This document shows, piece by piece, positions 1 through 8,218 of a stretch of 31,207 nt of DNA (within the stretch, counting starts at the first letter, position 1; each line of letters starts with the position of its first letter). The position numbers and the translations under genes were made by a program. The DNA is from a virus: positions 1-31,207 of IMG/VR virus record IMGVR_UViG_3300025289_000431. The stretch is one strand, 5' to 3'. The notes below the pieces were generated by a model. The model saw nothing but the letters and a program-made list of their open reading frames with translations, was not told the DNA's origin and made no database searches.

Positions 1-2
1 TC

Positions 3-881
3 AACATAGGCGATATCGCACCTTACATCCAGGCCGCTATTGCGGCAATCAATACTGCGCAGACAATGGGCTCAGATGCGCCGGCCGACTACAAAGCATG
101 GAAAGCTATTCACGACATCGGCATGGGTGTGGGCACGAGCTTCTTCCCACCCGTAGCCATGTTTGGTCCCGCGCTCTCCGATGCTGCTAGTCAAATCTTC
201 GGATGGGATGAGCCCTCGCGTGCCCAAAGGGAAGCGATGAAGGATAAGTATTACGCTGAACAGCTTGGCACCTTTGGACTCAACCTCAAGGAAGCCGGAA
301 CGCCAGAAGAGTTGGAAGCGGCTCTCGGGACTATAGAGCCCGGGAGCTGGCAGCGCTACTCGCCCCAAGCACAAGCAATCATCAACGCTTATAAAGAACG
401 AATGACACTCGCGCAGGGACAGCCGGGCCCGACGAGCTTTGCTTCGCCATTGATGGCTGGACAGACACGTGCCCCATCACGTGTAGGACAAAACCCCGAA
501 GCACTATCATCGCTCAACGAGGATATCCGCCAGCGCGATATCTATCGTGGTCCGTTGGGTCAAGAGGCGATGCGCTACATTCCAAACGCGGGAGCCGGCA
601 ATATGTACCACAATCTAGACGTACTGGCGCAAAGCCCCGGAGGTACACGGCTAGGCGCGCTCAACGCGCGGGTAGGGCAGAAGGTGGCTGACATGACCGC
701 CGCGCGTTCCACGGGGCTCGGCGAGCTCGGATACGACCAAGCCGAGTATGAAAATCTTATCAACCTCTCTGCTGCGCTCAATACCGCGCTCGGTGGGAGT
801 GGAGCATTCGGGATGCCCAGCACTGGCGGTTTTGGTGCTGGTTATGAGGTACCGTTAGACTTGGGTACTGGAAGTGCCTGA
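3..881 (+). CDS. Unassigned virion-type protein, 5' end cut by window
   Basis: The reading frame is open from base 3 without a stop, so the ATG at 66 is probably internal and the true start lies left of the window. At least 292 residues are visible. The visible start is Ala/Ile-rich and helical (IAPYIQAAIAAINTAQ), followed by a hydrophobic Gly/Pro/Phe stretch (GVGTSFFPPVAMFGP) and then a polar, Gln/Ala/Gly-rich body with a Gly-rich end. Nothing marks an enzyme. Composition and place beside the terminase suggest a virion-associated protein, but no family was recognised. Its stop overlaps the next start by one base (tgATG), implying translational coupling. Near the C-terminus it carries SGAFGMP, encoded by 21 bases nearly identical to a segment of the metallopeptidase-like gene at 21553. 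Confidence 0.75.
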   Translation, partial: NIGDIAPYIQAAIAAINTAQTMGSDAPADYKAWKAIHDIGMGVGTSFFPPVAMFGPALSDAASQIFGWDEPSRAQREAMKDKYYAEQLGTFGLNLKEAGTPEELEAALGTIEPGSWQRYSPQAQAIINAYKERMTLAQGQPGPTSFASPLMAGQTRAPSRVGQNPEALSSLNEDIRQRDIYRGPLGQEAMRYIPNAGAGNMYHNLDVLAQSPGGTRLGALNARVGQKVADMTAARSTGLGELGYDQAEYENLINLSAALNTALGGSGAFGMPSTGGFGAGYEVPLDLGTGSA

Positions 882-1483
882 TGGCTGATTATTTCGAGGA
901 TTTCCAGACTGACTTCAATCCTGATGAAGACTTACTACGTTACGGCTCCGACTTCGCGGGGAGTGGTTCTGCTGGACCAACCGATTTCGGCGGATTCAAC
1001 GTGGGCTCATCTGGTGGATGGAACGTCACTCCAGAGTTGGACTTTATAGGAAGCCTGGGCGGGGCTAGTGCTCCATGGGCTGAGCAATACTCGCCGATGC
1101 CTACCAATTTCATGCCCGGATTTGCGCCCGAGCAGGGCGGATTCGGCGCGACGATGGGCAATATCGGTCAGGGAGTTGGGCGCTTCTTTGAGCGCCCTGA
1201 CACGCAGAAGGAACTCGCTAAAGGTGGTCTCGGGCTGCTTACGTCTGGCCTCGCTTCAATGATGAAGCGCTCGCCTAGTCAGCCATCTCCTATGGCAATG
1301 GCGGGCTACCAGAACACCGCGGCGTCAGCGTATCAGCCTGCGCCCTACGAGGCGCCGCCTGGCACCAAAGCGAGCCCGCTGATCACTAAAGGGCCAACGA
1401 AAGTCGTCGCCAGCCAGGGCTTGGATCTTGATGCGTACCGTAAGAAGGGTGGCCCGTCGGGTGGAATGGTCATTGGAGTCTAA
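881..1483 (+). CDS. Gly/Pro-rich hypothetical protein upstream of terminase
   Basis: A 200-residue protein starting at an ATG that overlaps the previous stop. The first 60 residues are acidic and rich in Asp, Phe and Gly (MADYFEDFQTDFNPDEDLL). A Gly/Leu stretch in the middle (LAKGGLGLLTSGLASMM, about residues 108-124) could form one short hydrophobic helix. The tail is rich in Pro, Ala and Tyr and ends in a basic, Gly-rich segment. This looks like an elongated or disordered virion component rather than an enzyme. It is followed two bases later by the terminase. No family was recognised; a minor structural or internal virion protein is the likeliest guess. Confidence 0.72.
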   Translation: MADYFEDFQTDFNPDEDLLRYGSDFAGSGSAGPTDFGGFNVGSSGGWNVTPELDFIGSLGGASAPWAEQYSPMPTNFMPGFAPEQGGFGATMGNIGQGVGRFFERPDTQKELAKGGLGLLTSGLASMMKRSPSQPSPMAMAGYQNTAASAYQPAPYEAPPGTKASPLITKGPTKVVASQGLDLDAYRKKGGPSGGMVIGV

Positions 1484-1485
1484 GC

Positions 1486-3030
1486 GTGGCCGAAGACGCG
1501 GAGAAGCTAAGTCTAGCATACTTACTCGGGAAGGACTATAATCCAGTCCAAGCCGAGCTGATTCTTGCTCCTGAGTATGAGGTAGCGGCAGTCACCGGGA
1601 TGGGCGCCGGTAAAACATACGCGGCGTGCGTTGCAGCGTTTCGCCACGCGGTGAAATACCCGGGTGCATTCGTCCTGGTTGGCCGATTGACCTTCCGTGA
1701 GCTGGTTGACACCACCAAGAAGATGTTCTACGAGATGGTGGAAAACAAGAAGCTCCGGTCATTTATTGTCAAGCCCGCAAATTGGGACTATCGCGAGCGC
1801 ACAAACGTCGTCCGATTCAAGAATGGTGCTGAGATTCTCTTCGCCAACCTTGAACCGAACCGGCTCGACAAGCTAAAGAACCTAGAGTACAGTCTGGTCG
1901 TCATCGATCAGGCTGAAGAGATCCAGTACGAGACCTATCAGCTGCTCTTGAACCGTTGTCGGCTTAACGCTGTGCCCTATAGCGACCGCCACGTGATCGC
2001 CATTGCGAACGATGAAGGCGACAATTGGCTCCGGCGGCGCTTTTTAACCTTTGAGCCGCCCCACGGGCGCCCAACAATGAGCGCAACCCGGCGTTTGCTG
2101 CGTGGCACATCGCTCGCAAACCCAAATATTGACGAGGGGGCTAAGGCACAGCTGCTGTCGCTGCCACCAGAGGTTCAAGCTCGCTGGGTATACGCGACAA
2201 TGGACGCCGGGACGTCCCGGCTAATTCCAGACTTTCGTGTCATTGCCCCCTTCATGGTGCCAGCACACTGGCCGCGGTGGGTTGGAGTTGATCCCGCCCG
2301 TTCCACTGGAGTGACATGCGCCATTTGGGTCGCGGTGAACCCCGATAAGGATGTGTATCAAGGCGTGGCGCCCAATGCACCAGTCGTTTACAATGAGTAC
2401 TGGGCCGAGGGTCGTGATGCTGAGGATCACAGCCAAGAGATTTTGCGTCAATCGGGGCCACACAGGCTTCTCGGATACGCAATGGATCGTTCCGCGTGGT
2501 CGACTGGCGCGCTGTCCCGCAAGTTAGGCGCCATTTCGGTTGCACAGTTGTATGTGAACGCCGGATTGCCCGCCTCGCCATCAAGTGGCGACGAGTGGGC
2601 GCGTGTCATGTTGTTCCTGGAAGCGCAGAAACGCGGGCTCGTAGTGTTTCGGACGTGTACTCATCTGTTGCGCCAAGGCCCAGAGTATCGTGTCCGCGGG
2701 CAGCAGATGGTAGACTCAACAGGGGCTATTAAAGACCTCAAGATCGTATCCAAACAGAAGTTTCACGCAATTGACGCAGGCGGCTATGCCTTCGAGTTCA
2801 TCCCAACGAAGGTCGTTGCGGTTGACACGCGAACGCTTGAAGCGGCCTTCGACATCGCGGATGACATCGACGACGGTTCGCGGCGCCACTGGGAAGCGCT
2901 CCAGCGTACACTCCCAAAGCGCAAAGGACACGAATCCGTCGTGACACAAGGTATCGACGAGGCTGAGCTACACGGGGAGAATACCACACACGCAGCAGGC
3001 TGGTGGGAGCATGATGATGTGGGTTGGTAA
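1486..3030 (+). CDS. terL: Terminase large subunit (DNA-packaging ATPase/nuclease)
   Basis: The motor that drives DNA into the prohead and cuts the concatemer. The 514-residue product has the expected order of motifs: a Walker A-like loop GMGAGKT at residues 38-44, a Walker B strand SLVVID ending at D141 followed by QAEE (E144/E145 as catalytic glutamate candidates), and a coupling-type segment IAIAND at 171-176. The C-terminal RNase H-like nuclease shows acidic residues in GVDP (D269), AMDRS (D334) and HAIDA (D430). Length is normal for the family. The start is a GTG two bases after the preceding stop. No small terminase gene is recognisable in the window; it may lie to the left. The 3' end overlaps the coiled-coil gene. 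Confidence 0.93.
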   Translation: MAEDAEKLSLAYLLGKDYNPVQAELILAPEYEVAAVTGMGAGKTYAACVAAFRHAVKYPGAFVLVGRLTFRELVDTTKKMFYEMVENKKLRSFIVKPANWDYRERTNVVRFKNGAEILFANLEPNRLDKLKNLEYSLVVIDQAEEIQYETYQLLLNRCRLNAVPYSDRHVIAIANDEGDNWLRRRFLTFEPPHGRPTMSATRRLLRGTSLANPNIDEGAKAQLLSLPPEVQARWVYATMDAGTSRLIPDFRVIAPFMVPAHWPRWVGVDPARSTGVTCAIWVAVNPDKDVYQGVAPNAPVVYNEYWAEGRDAEDHSQEILRQSGPHRLLGYAMDRSAWSTGALSRKLGAISVAQLYVNAGLPASPSSGDEWARVMLFLEAQKRGLVVFRTCTHLLRQGPEYRVRGQQMVDSTGAIKDLKIVSKQKFHAIDAGGYAFEFIPTKVVAVDTRTLEAAFDIADDIDDGSRRHWEALQRTLPKRKGHESVVTQGIDEAELHGENTTHAAGWWEHDDVGW

Positions 3031-3376
3031 GACGCGCTTCCTCACTGAGATGCACGCACGCGACAGGGTGATCGAGGCACTCAAGGCACAGAACGCGCTT
3101 CTGGAGACAGAAGTCGACCGGCTACGTCTTGAAGTGGATCGTTCACACGACGACGTACGGCAGCTCACCATGTACATGTCTGGGCGCATCCCTCCCCGGG
3201 GCGGCACAGTGGATCTAAACAGAGACCCCTTCGAGGAAGATAGGCGACAGGTGGATGTCTTCTTATCGCCGAGCGAAGATGAAATGGGGTTTGCCGGCAC
3301 GCAAGCGCGTGAGGCACTAGCGACCACCGCAGACCCACAGGAATTAACACATGGCTCAGGTGAAGATAGCCTCTAA
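3017..3376 (+). CDS. Small coiled-coil protein between terminase and portal
   Basis: About 119 residues. Three in-frame ATGs occur at 3011, 3014 and 3017; the third has the best distance (7 bases) from GGGAG at 3005-3009, so it is chosen. The N-terminal half carries heptad-like leucines and charged residues (RVIEALKAQNALLETEVDRLRLEV) typical of a coiled coil. The C-terminal half is acidic and probably disordered. It overlaps the terminase by about 14 bases and the portal by 26 bases, so it is nested in a tightly coupled packaging cluster. A role in packaging or capsid assembly is possible from position alone; no family was recognised. Confidence 0.68.
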   Translation: MWVGKTRFLTEMHARDRVIEALKAQNALLETEVDRLRLEVDRSHDDVRQLTMYMSGRIPPRGGTVDLNRDPFEEDRRQVDVFLSPSEDEMGFAGTQAREALATTADPQELTHGSGEDSL

Positions 3377-5555
3377 CGACGACCAAGCGCTGATACGCGC
3401 TTGGCACGAGAGGCTGAAGCACCGTCGGTGGCTCCAAGAGCGCGGATGGTGGGGAAACATCCTCTTCTACCTTGGCCAGCAGTGGGTTATCTACGATTCA
3501 AGCGCGCGACGGTGGAGGCAGCGTAAGCTTTCTCCTAGCGTCCCGACGCCCATTACGAATCTCTTTCGGGCGACGATTGATACGGTCAAGTCGGCGATTG
3601 CTCAGCACGAGCCGCGCTTCTTGGGGCTGCCGACACTTGACGCTGCTGAGGCTGTCGCCCGTGCGGCGGCTGTTGACGCACAGCTCCGCGTGATCTTCCG
3701 TGAGGCAGGCTTTAAGGCAGCGCGCCTGGAGATGCTCGATTGGTTGCTCCTCACGGGTAACGCCTTCCACGAAATTGCGTGGGAAGAGGGCGAAGAGACG
3801 GGCGTTGATCAGGTCCCGTTGGAGCAGTGTCAGGACTGCTTCTCGACGTGGAAGCCTGGGGATATCAAGCCAAACGATCCGGTGTGCCCAAATTGTGCGT
3901 CTCCATACCTCGTTGATTCGCCGGATCAGATGGTAGAAGTTCCTCGTGGTGAGATGCGGTACATGACGCTCTCACCGTTTGAAGTGTTCCTTGACCCGGT
4001 CATCACGGATATCGAGCAACAGCCCGCGATTCTCTTGCTTCAGTCGTACACGACTGAACAGATCAAGAGCATTTGGGATAAAGACGTCCAAGACGAAGGG
4101 TTTGGCGGCTACGGTGAGGTATCATCCTCAGCGATCCACCGCGACTCCATTGCGTCCGTGGCGCCTGGCGTTACCCCAGGATCACCCTACGCGCATTCAA
4201 CTGGCGGTGACACTGGGTCGAAGCGCGTTCTAGTGTTTCGCTTGTTCGTAAAGGCGTGCAAAGAATACCCAAACGGTTTGTACTTGGCAATGACCAATCG
4301 CGGGGAGGAGCTGGAGAAGGTTAAGCCTTTCCCGTGGCGCAAGCGAAACGGCAAGGGGCGTAAATACTACCCGATAGTCCACTATCGTTTCGGGACTGTA
4401 ACCGGGCGTGCGTGGGGCTTTACTCCAGCAGACGACCTGACTCCGAAGCAGTACCAGCTCAACAAGGCCGAGTCACTGTTCACGCTGATTATGACGCGGG
4501 TGGCTAACCCGGTCTGGCTGATCCCAGCAAACAGCAACCCGTCGCGTATCTCTGGAGAAATCGGAATCCAGATCGAGTATACGCCGGTTGGTGGTGCTCA
4601 GCCCCAACGTGTCCCTGGCGCCGAGGCCCCGCAGTCACTCGTGAAGTACATTGAAGACATCCGCCAAAGCTTCGACGAGCTGAGCGGCGCATTCGCCGCT
4701 GTGCGCGGACGGAGCATGGGTTCGCGGACGCCTGTAGGAACCGTCCAGTCCCTCCAGGAGCGCGGCTTTGGGCGGTGGGCAACTGTCTTCCAGGGCATCG
4801 AGGCCGGCTACGAGTCCCTGGCGAAGAAGTCTCTCGAAGTGTGGCGGATGAAAGCACACACGCCTCGGCTCATGGCCGTTCGTGACGCCGTCGGGGGCTT
4901 CTCATTCCAAGAGTTTATAGGCGCGGATTGGGACGAAGGCGTCGAGGTTGAGGTTGAGGCAGGTTCGACTCGGCCTCACACACAAACCGAGAAGATGCAG
5001 ACGTATATGGAACTCGCCCAGGTCGGCGTGCTGGACTTCATGGATGAAGCCCAAAAGATCAAGATGCTGGAAGACATTGGGATGCTGAATATGCGCCCCG
5101 GTGTGGAAGAAGATACCAAGCACGCATACAAAGAGAACGCCCAGTTCTTGGAATGGGCGCGCGGGGTTGGCGACCAGATCGAGGAGGTTCCACCTGAAAT
5201 GGTGGATGTGCTGGCACAACAGCTGGCCGTAACCATGCCGATCCACGTCGTCCCCATTGTTGACGACCACGCGGTCCACTTCCTGACGCATCGTCGTCTG
5301 GCGATGACGGATGAATTCAAGCAGCTGCCCATGATTATCCAGCAGGCGTGGTACATGCACATGATGCAGCACCAGGCCGACTTGATGGCAAGTAAGGTGC
5401 TCAACGCACCGCCGATGGCCTTGCGTAACGCTGGAGTGGCTGCGAGTATGGGCGGTGCGCAGCCTGGCGGGCAAGGCAATGGGTCACCCGCGCAAGCAAG
5501 CACCCGTGAGATGGGCGGCGGTGAGTCTAATCCCAACGCAGAGGTTAATAACTAA
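3351..5555 (+). CDS. Portal protein (P22-like) with a CX2C-X15-CX2C insertion
   Basis: Forms the dodecameric ring at one capsid vertex through which DNA enters and leaves. The 734-residue length and sequence style fit the P22-like portal group: an N-terminal region with paired aromatics (RGWWGNILFYLGQQW, residues 31-45), a wing/stem region, and a C-terminal segment of the form VVPIVDDHAVHFLTHRR. A P-rich, Gln/Gly-rich tail follows. Unusual is a four-cysteine motif (C160, C163, C179, C182) that looks like a zinc ribbon inserted in the wing region. The start has AGGA eight bases upstream. The stop overlaps the next small gene by one base. Confidence 0.9.
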   Translation: MAQVKIASNDDQALIRAWHERLKHRRWLQERGWWGNILFYLGQQWVIYDSSARRWRQRKLSPSVPTPITNLFRATIDTVKSAIAQHEPRFLGLPTLDAAEAVARAAAVDAQLRVIFREAGFKAARLEMLDWLLLTGNAFHEIAWEEGEETGVDQVPLEQCQDCFSTWKPGDIKPNDPVCPNCASPYLVDSPDQMVEVPRGEMRYMTLSPFEVFLDPVITDIEQQPAILLLQSYTTEQIKSIWDKDVQDEGFGGYGEVSSSAIHRDSIASVAPGVTPGSPYAHSTGGDTGSKRVLVFRLFVKACKEYPNGLYLAMTNRGEELEKVKPFPWRKRNGKGRKYYPIVHYRFGTVTGRAWGFTPADDLTPKQYQLNKAESLFTLIMTRVANPVWLIPANSNPSRISGEIGIQIEYTPVGGAQPQRVPGAEAPQSLVKYIEDIRQSFDELSGAFAAVRGRSMGSRTPVGTVQSLQERGFGRWATVFQGIEAGYESLAKKSLEVWRMKAHTPRLMAVRDAVGGFSFQEFIGADWDEGVEVEVEAGSTRPHTQTEKMQTYMELAQVGVLDFMDEAQKIKMLEDIGMLNMRPGVEEDTKHAYKENAQFLEWARGVGDQIEEVPPEMVDVLAQQLAVTMPIHVVPIVDDHAVHFLTHRRLAMTDEFKQLPMIIQQAWYMHMMQHQADLMASKVLNAPPMALRNAGVAASMGGAQPGGQGNGSPAQASTREMGGGESNPNAEVNN

Positions 5556-5698
5556 TGTCTAAGTCGCATCCGAAGGTCAAAGCTCCTACGGATAAGCCTA
5601 CAGGTCCTAGTGGTGTACCGGGGCTCTCCGCTAACACAACTGGCACGAAGGCTGCGGCGGCTCGGGCTGGGACTAGCGCCGCAAAGAAGGCGAAGTAG
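5555..5698 (+). CDS. Tiny Lys/Ala-rich basic protein (47 aa)
   Basis: Starts on the final base of the portal stop codon (TAATG) and ends with TAG at 5696-5698. The product is low in complexity: Pro/Lys-rich first half, then Ala/Thr/Gly, ending AAKKAK. It resembles the tail of a histone H1-type or other nucleic-acid-binding protein in composition only. It is the first of three consecutive very small basic genes between portal and scaffold. Function unknown; nucleic-acid or capsid interaction is inferred from charge. Confidence 0.6.
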   Translation: MSKSHPKVKAPTDKPTGPSGVPGLSANTTGTKAAAARAGTSAAKKAK

Positions 5699-5700
5699 TC

Positions 5701-5862
5701 ATGCCCGTCGGCAAGTATGATAAGTTCTTTGGCGGGAAGAAGGGTTCAGCGGCAAAGGTGAAGCGTTCAATGAAGAAGACCTACAAGTCTGAGAAGAAGG
5801 CTGAGAGTGTCTTCTATGCTACGAAGAACAAGAGAAAGGCCGGCGGCATGTCCGTCGGGTAA
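5701..5862 (+). CDS. Tiny strongly basic protein (53 aa)
   Basis: Begins two bases after the previous stop, with AAGG about 11 bases upstream, and ends TAA 5860-5862. Nearly one residue in three is Lys or Arg. The core KKTYKSEKKAESVFYATKNK resembles, from memory, a class of short phage proteins with a consensus like K-x-Y-x-x-K-K-x-E-x-V-F-Y-A-x-x-N-K; this was not verified by search. Predicted to be a small helical, nucleic-acid- or capsid-binding protein. Role unknown. Confidence 0.65.
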   Translation: MPVGKYDKFFGGKKGSAAKVKRSMKKTYKSEKKAESVFYATKNKRKAGGMSVG

Positions 5863-5872
5863 GGAGACAGCA

Positions 5873-6007
5873 ATGGCAAAGGTCATGGGCAAGCCGGCAG
5901 GCACAAAAGGTTCTGATTGTGGCGCGCATGCTGCAATGCAGAAGGCGTCTAGCCCTGCGAGCGTGAAGTCAGCGGCAACGGGCGCTACCAAGTATAAGCA
6001 TCGGTAA
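5873..6007 (+). CDS. Tiny basic protein (44 aa) upstream of scaffold
   Basis: The frame is open back to an ATG at 5807, but that start would lie inside the previous gene. The ATG at 5873 has a strong AAGGAG at 5861-5866 with a spacing of six and is chosen. The product is Lys/Ala/Gly/Ser-rich with one Cys and ends TKYKHR. It completes the trio of small basic proteins. No known family; perhaps a capsid-internal or DNA-associated protein, inferred from charge and position. Confidence 0.62.
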   Translation: MAKVMGKPAGTKGSDCGAHAAMQKASSPASVKSAATGATKYKHR

Positions 6008-6019
6008 GAGAGGACGACA

Positions 6020-6901
6020 ATGCCAGATCAGGTGATTGGTCAAGGTACTCCACAAGATGAAGCGCGTGCCGGTGCTGGCACTGGTGCAGACGTCAACCCG
6101 TGGGCCGCGTATGGGCTAAACCCCGACGGAACGCCTATTGTCGTAGAAGAGAAGAAGCCTGTTACGGACGACAAGACGGGCGATCCCAACACGGCTGCTC
6201 TCCAGGCCAAGGTTGCCGAGCTTGAGGCCAAACTGGCCAAGCTCCCTGAGTCATTCGAGGGAATGACCAAGAAGATGCAGCTTGTCGATCGGCTCGTTGC
6301 CGCCCTCAAGGGGGACGATGCTCCGGCGGGTGACCCAAAGGTAATGCGTGAGGTCTATGGTGACCTCAAGCGCGTGGCCAAGGCGTCGGCGCCTGGCCTC
6401 GCAAAGATGCTCGATCTGCTGGAAGAGAATCCAGACTGGATCGACCAGGTCGCTGGTTCGCAGTCTGCGCTCATGGCGAACCACTTGATTGGCCTGAACG
6501 AACGGGCGCACGAGAGGGTGCTTACCCTCGCGAAGAAGGCCGGCTTCAAGGCTGCAAATACCGATGAAATGTCGGCGCTGATATTTCCATTCGAGCAGAC
6601 GATGACAACGATGATCAATGCAAACGCGGAGTTGCGGAAAGCGTTCATCAGCGGAAACATCGAGGTCGTGGATGAGATTTTCACACGTCTCGTCAAGCCC
6701 CATGTAGCGATTCGCCTACGCGAGAAGCAGAGTCGTACGGGCGCTCTGGCGCTCCCGAAAGCTGCACCGTCAGGCGGCGCCCCAGGGACTGGCGAGGATA
6801 AACCCAAGAGAGACCTCTCGACCCCCGCTGGCAAGGCTGCCTTCCATAAGCAGGCAGTTGGACGGTGGCTTGACAAAGCCGCCCAGCAGGGTGAAGAGTA
6901 A
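6020..6901 (+). CDS. Scaffolding protein (predicted)
   Basis: Lies directly between the portal group and the major capsid gene, where short-tailed phages keep the scaffold. The 293-residue product is highly charged and mostly helical, with an acidic, Pro/Gly-rich N-terminus, a coiled coil around residues 59-76 (AALQAKVAELEAKLAKL), a long helical middle, and a basic C-terminal tail (KPKRDLSTPAGKAAFHKQAVGRWLDKA) of the sort that contacts the capsid protein in other scaffolds. No protease motif was seen, so it is probably not a fused protease-scaffold. The assignment rests on position and composition, since scaffolds share little sequence. The stop is followed 15 bases later by the capsid gene, with its AGGAG overlapping the stop region. 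Confidence 0.75.
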   Translation: MPDQVIGQGTPQDEARAGAGTGADVNPWAAYGLNPDGTPIVVEEKKPVTDDKTGDPNTAALQAKVAELEAKLAKLPESFEGMTKKMQLVDRLVAALKGDDAPAGDPKVMREVYGDLKRVAKASAPGLAKMLDLLEENPDWIDQVAGSQSALMANHLIGLNERAHERVLTLAKKAGFKAANTDEMSALIFPFEQTMTTMINANAELRKAFISGNIEVVDEIFTRLVKPHVAIRLREKQSRTGALALPKAAPSGGAPGTGEDKPKRDLSTPAGKAAFHKQAVGRWLDKAAQQGEE

Positions 6902-6916
6902 GGAGATAGTTTCCCA

Positions 6917-8209
6917 ATGATGGACCTCAGCGCCGTTAACCCTCTGTTGAAGGACGAGTACGAGGATTACATCGTCGAACTCGTTCACACAGAGTCTGTA
7001 GCGCTTGACCTGTTTACCGACGGCGATACGTCTTCGGCGGACGGGCGGCGCGTTATTCTTCCGGCGCATCTGCGCCGTGACCACGCCGGTATCGGGTTCG
7101 TGGGTGAGGGGCGTCAGCTTCCCACCCCGAGCGCCGAGCAGAGCGGGTTCTTCACGATCCCGTTCCGCAAGTCGGCAGCGCGTTTCCAGATCACCAAGGA
7201 AGCCATTGACCAGGCTCAGACCAACCGCGGAAGTTTCGTGCGGACGCTGAGCTTCATCATGGATCACCTTGTCGAGAATCTCGTGGACATCCGCAACAAG
7301 GCCATGTGCCATTATGGCGCAGACGTCCTGGGGTGGGCCACGGGTGACGATACAGCTGGCGTGCTTGGGGTGGACACCCCTGGCGGGGTGGCCATGCCTA
7401 CGGGCGTGAGCAACGGTTCACGCTTCTTCCAAGTTGGCCAGATCATCGCGGCCATCAATACTGGCGCTATCGTGACCAACTCAGTTGGGACCGTAGCAGC
7501 CGTCGCTCCGTCGAGCAACTATAACAACATCACCGTCACGTGGGCGTCTAACCCGACGCTTGCTGACAACGACGTCCTCGTCCGCGCGCATTCGCTAACG
7601 GTGACGGACGTCGCGGATACTTCGTGGTATCAGGCGCCTATGGGTCTTTTGGGGATGATCGACGACGGCACGTATGTGTCGGACTACTTCGGTCTGAACC
7701 GGACGACCTGGGATGCGCTCAAGTCCTACGTGTTCGCAAGCGTGGGCGCGCTGTCAAGTGACATCCTCCAACAGGGAATCGACGTGGCGTATGCTCGCGG
7801 GCGCGGGCATATCCAGTATTTCCTGTGCGAGCAGGCTGTGCGGCGCCAGCTTCTGGCCCTCCGCGAGGGCGACGTCCGCTACGATGGTAGTGGCTCCGTC
7901 AACCCCGATGCTGGGTCGAAGATGGGCAAGTACGGTCAGACGATCACGTGGTCGACCATGCCGATCAAGGTGGACTACAACTTCCCCTATGGGATGCTGA
8001 TGGGCATCGACCCTTCGACGCTTGTCCGGTATTCCGTGGTGCCCGGGAAGTTCGAAGACTGGGGCGGCTCCGTGCTGCTTCCAGCCGCCGCGACGCATAC
8101 GGCCACCGGGCTGTTCTATCTCGTCGATAACTTCTTCCTCGATGCGCCCAACAAGTGCATCCGGTGGGATGGTATCGATGTGACGGTCAACAACATTCAC
8201 GTTGAGTAA
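6917..8209 (+). CDS. Major capsid protein (HK97 fold, predicted)
   Basis: Builds the icosahedral head. At 430 residues it has the length, low cysteine content and hydrophobic/Gly pattern of HK97-fold capsid proteins. The segment GIGFVGEGRQLPTP (about residues 58-71) followed by FRKSAARFQITKEAIDQA resembles the end of the N-arm/E-loop and the start of the spine helix. A Val/Thr/Asn-rich stretch around residues 175-230 could be an inserted beta domain. The C-terminus has a beta-rich end (FYLVDNFFLDAPNKCIRWDG). Starts are ATG at 6917 or 6920; AGGAG at 6901-6905 lies 11 bases before the first. It follows the scaffold and precedes small head genes, as expected. Confidence 0.88.
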   Translation: MMDLSAVNPLLKDEYEDYIVELVHTESVALDLFTDGDTSSADGRRVILPAHLRRDHAGIGFVGEGRQLPTPSAEQSGFFTIPFRKSAARFQITKEAIDQAQTNRGSFVRTLSFIMDHLVENLVDIRNKAMCHYGADVLGWATGDDTAGVLGVDTPGGVAMPTGVSNGSRFFQVGQIIAAINTGAIVTNSVGTVAAVAPSSNYNNITVTWASNPTLADNDVLVRAHSLTVTDVADTSWYQAPMGLLGMIDDGTYVSDYFGLNRTTWDALKSYVFASVGALSSDILQQGIDVAYARGRGHIQYFLCEQAVRRQLLALREGDVRYDGSGSVNPDAGSKMGKYGQTITWSTMPIKVDYNFPYGMLMGIDPSTLVRYSVVPGKFEDWGGSVLLPAAATHTATGLFYLVDNFFLDAPNKCIRWDGIDVTVNNIHVE

Positions 8210-8218
8210 GGAGTTAAC

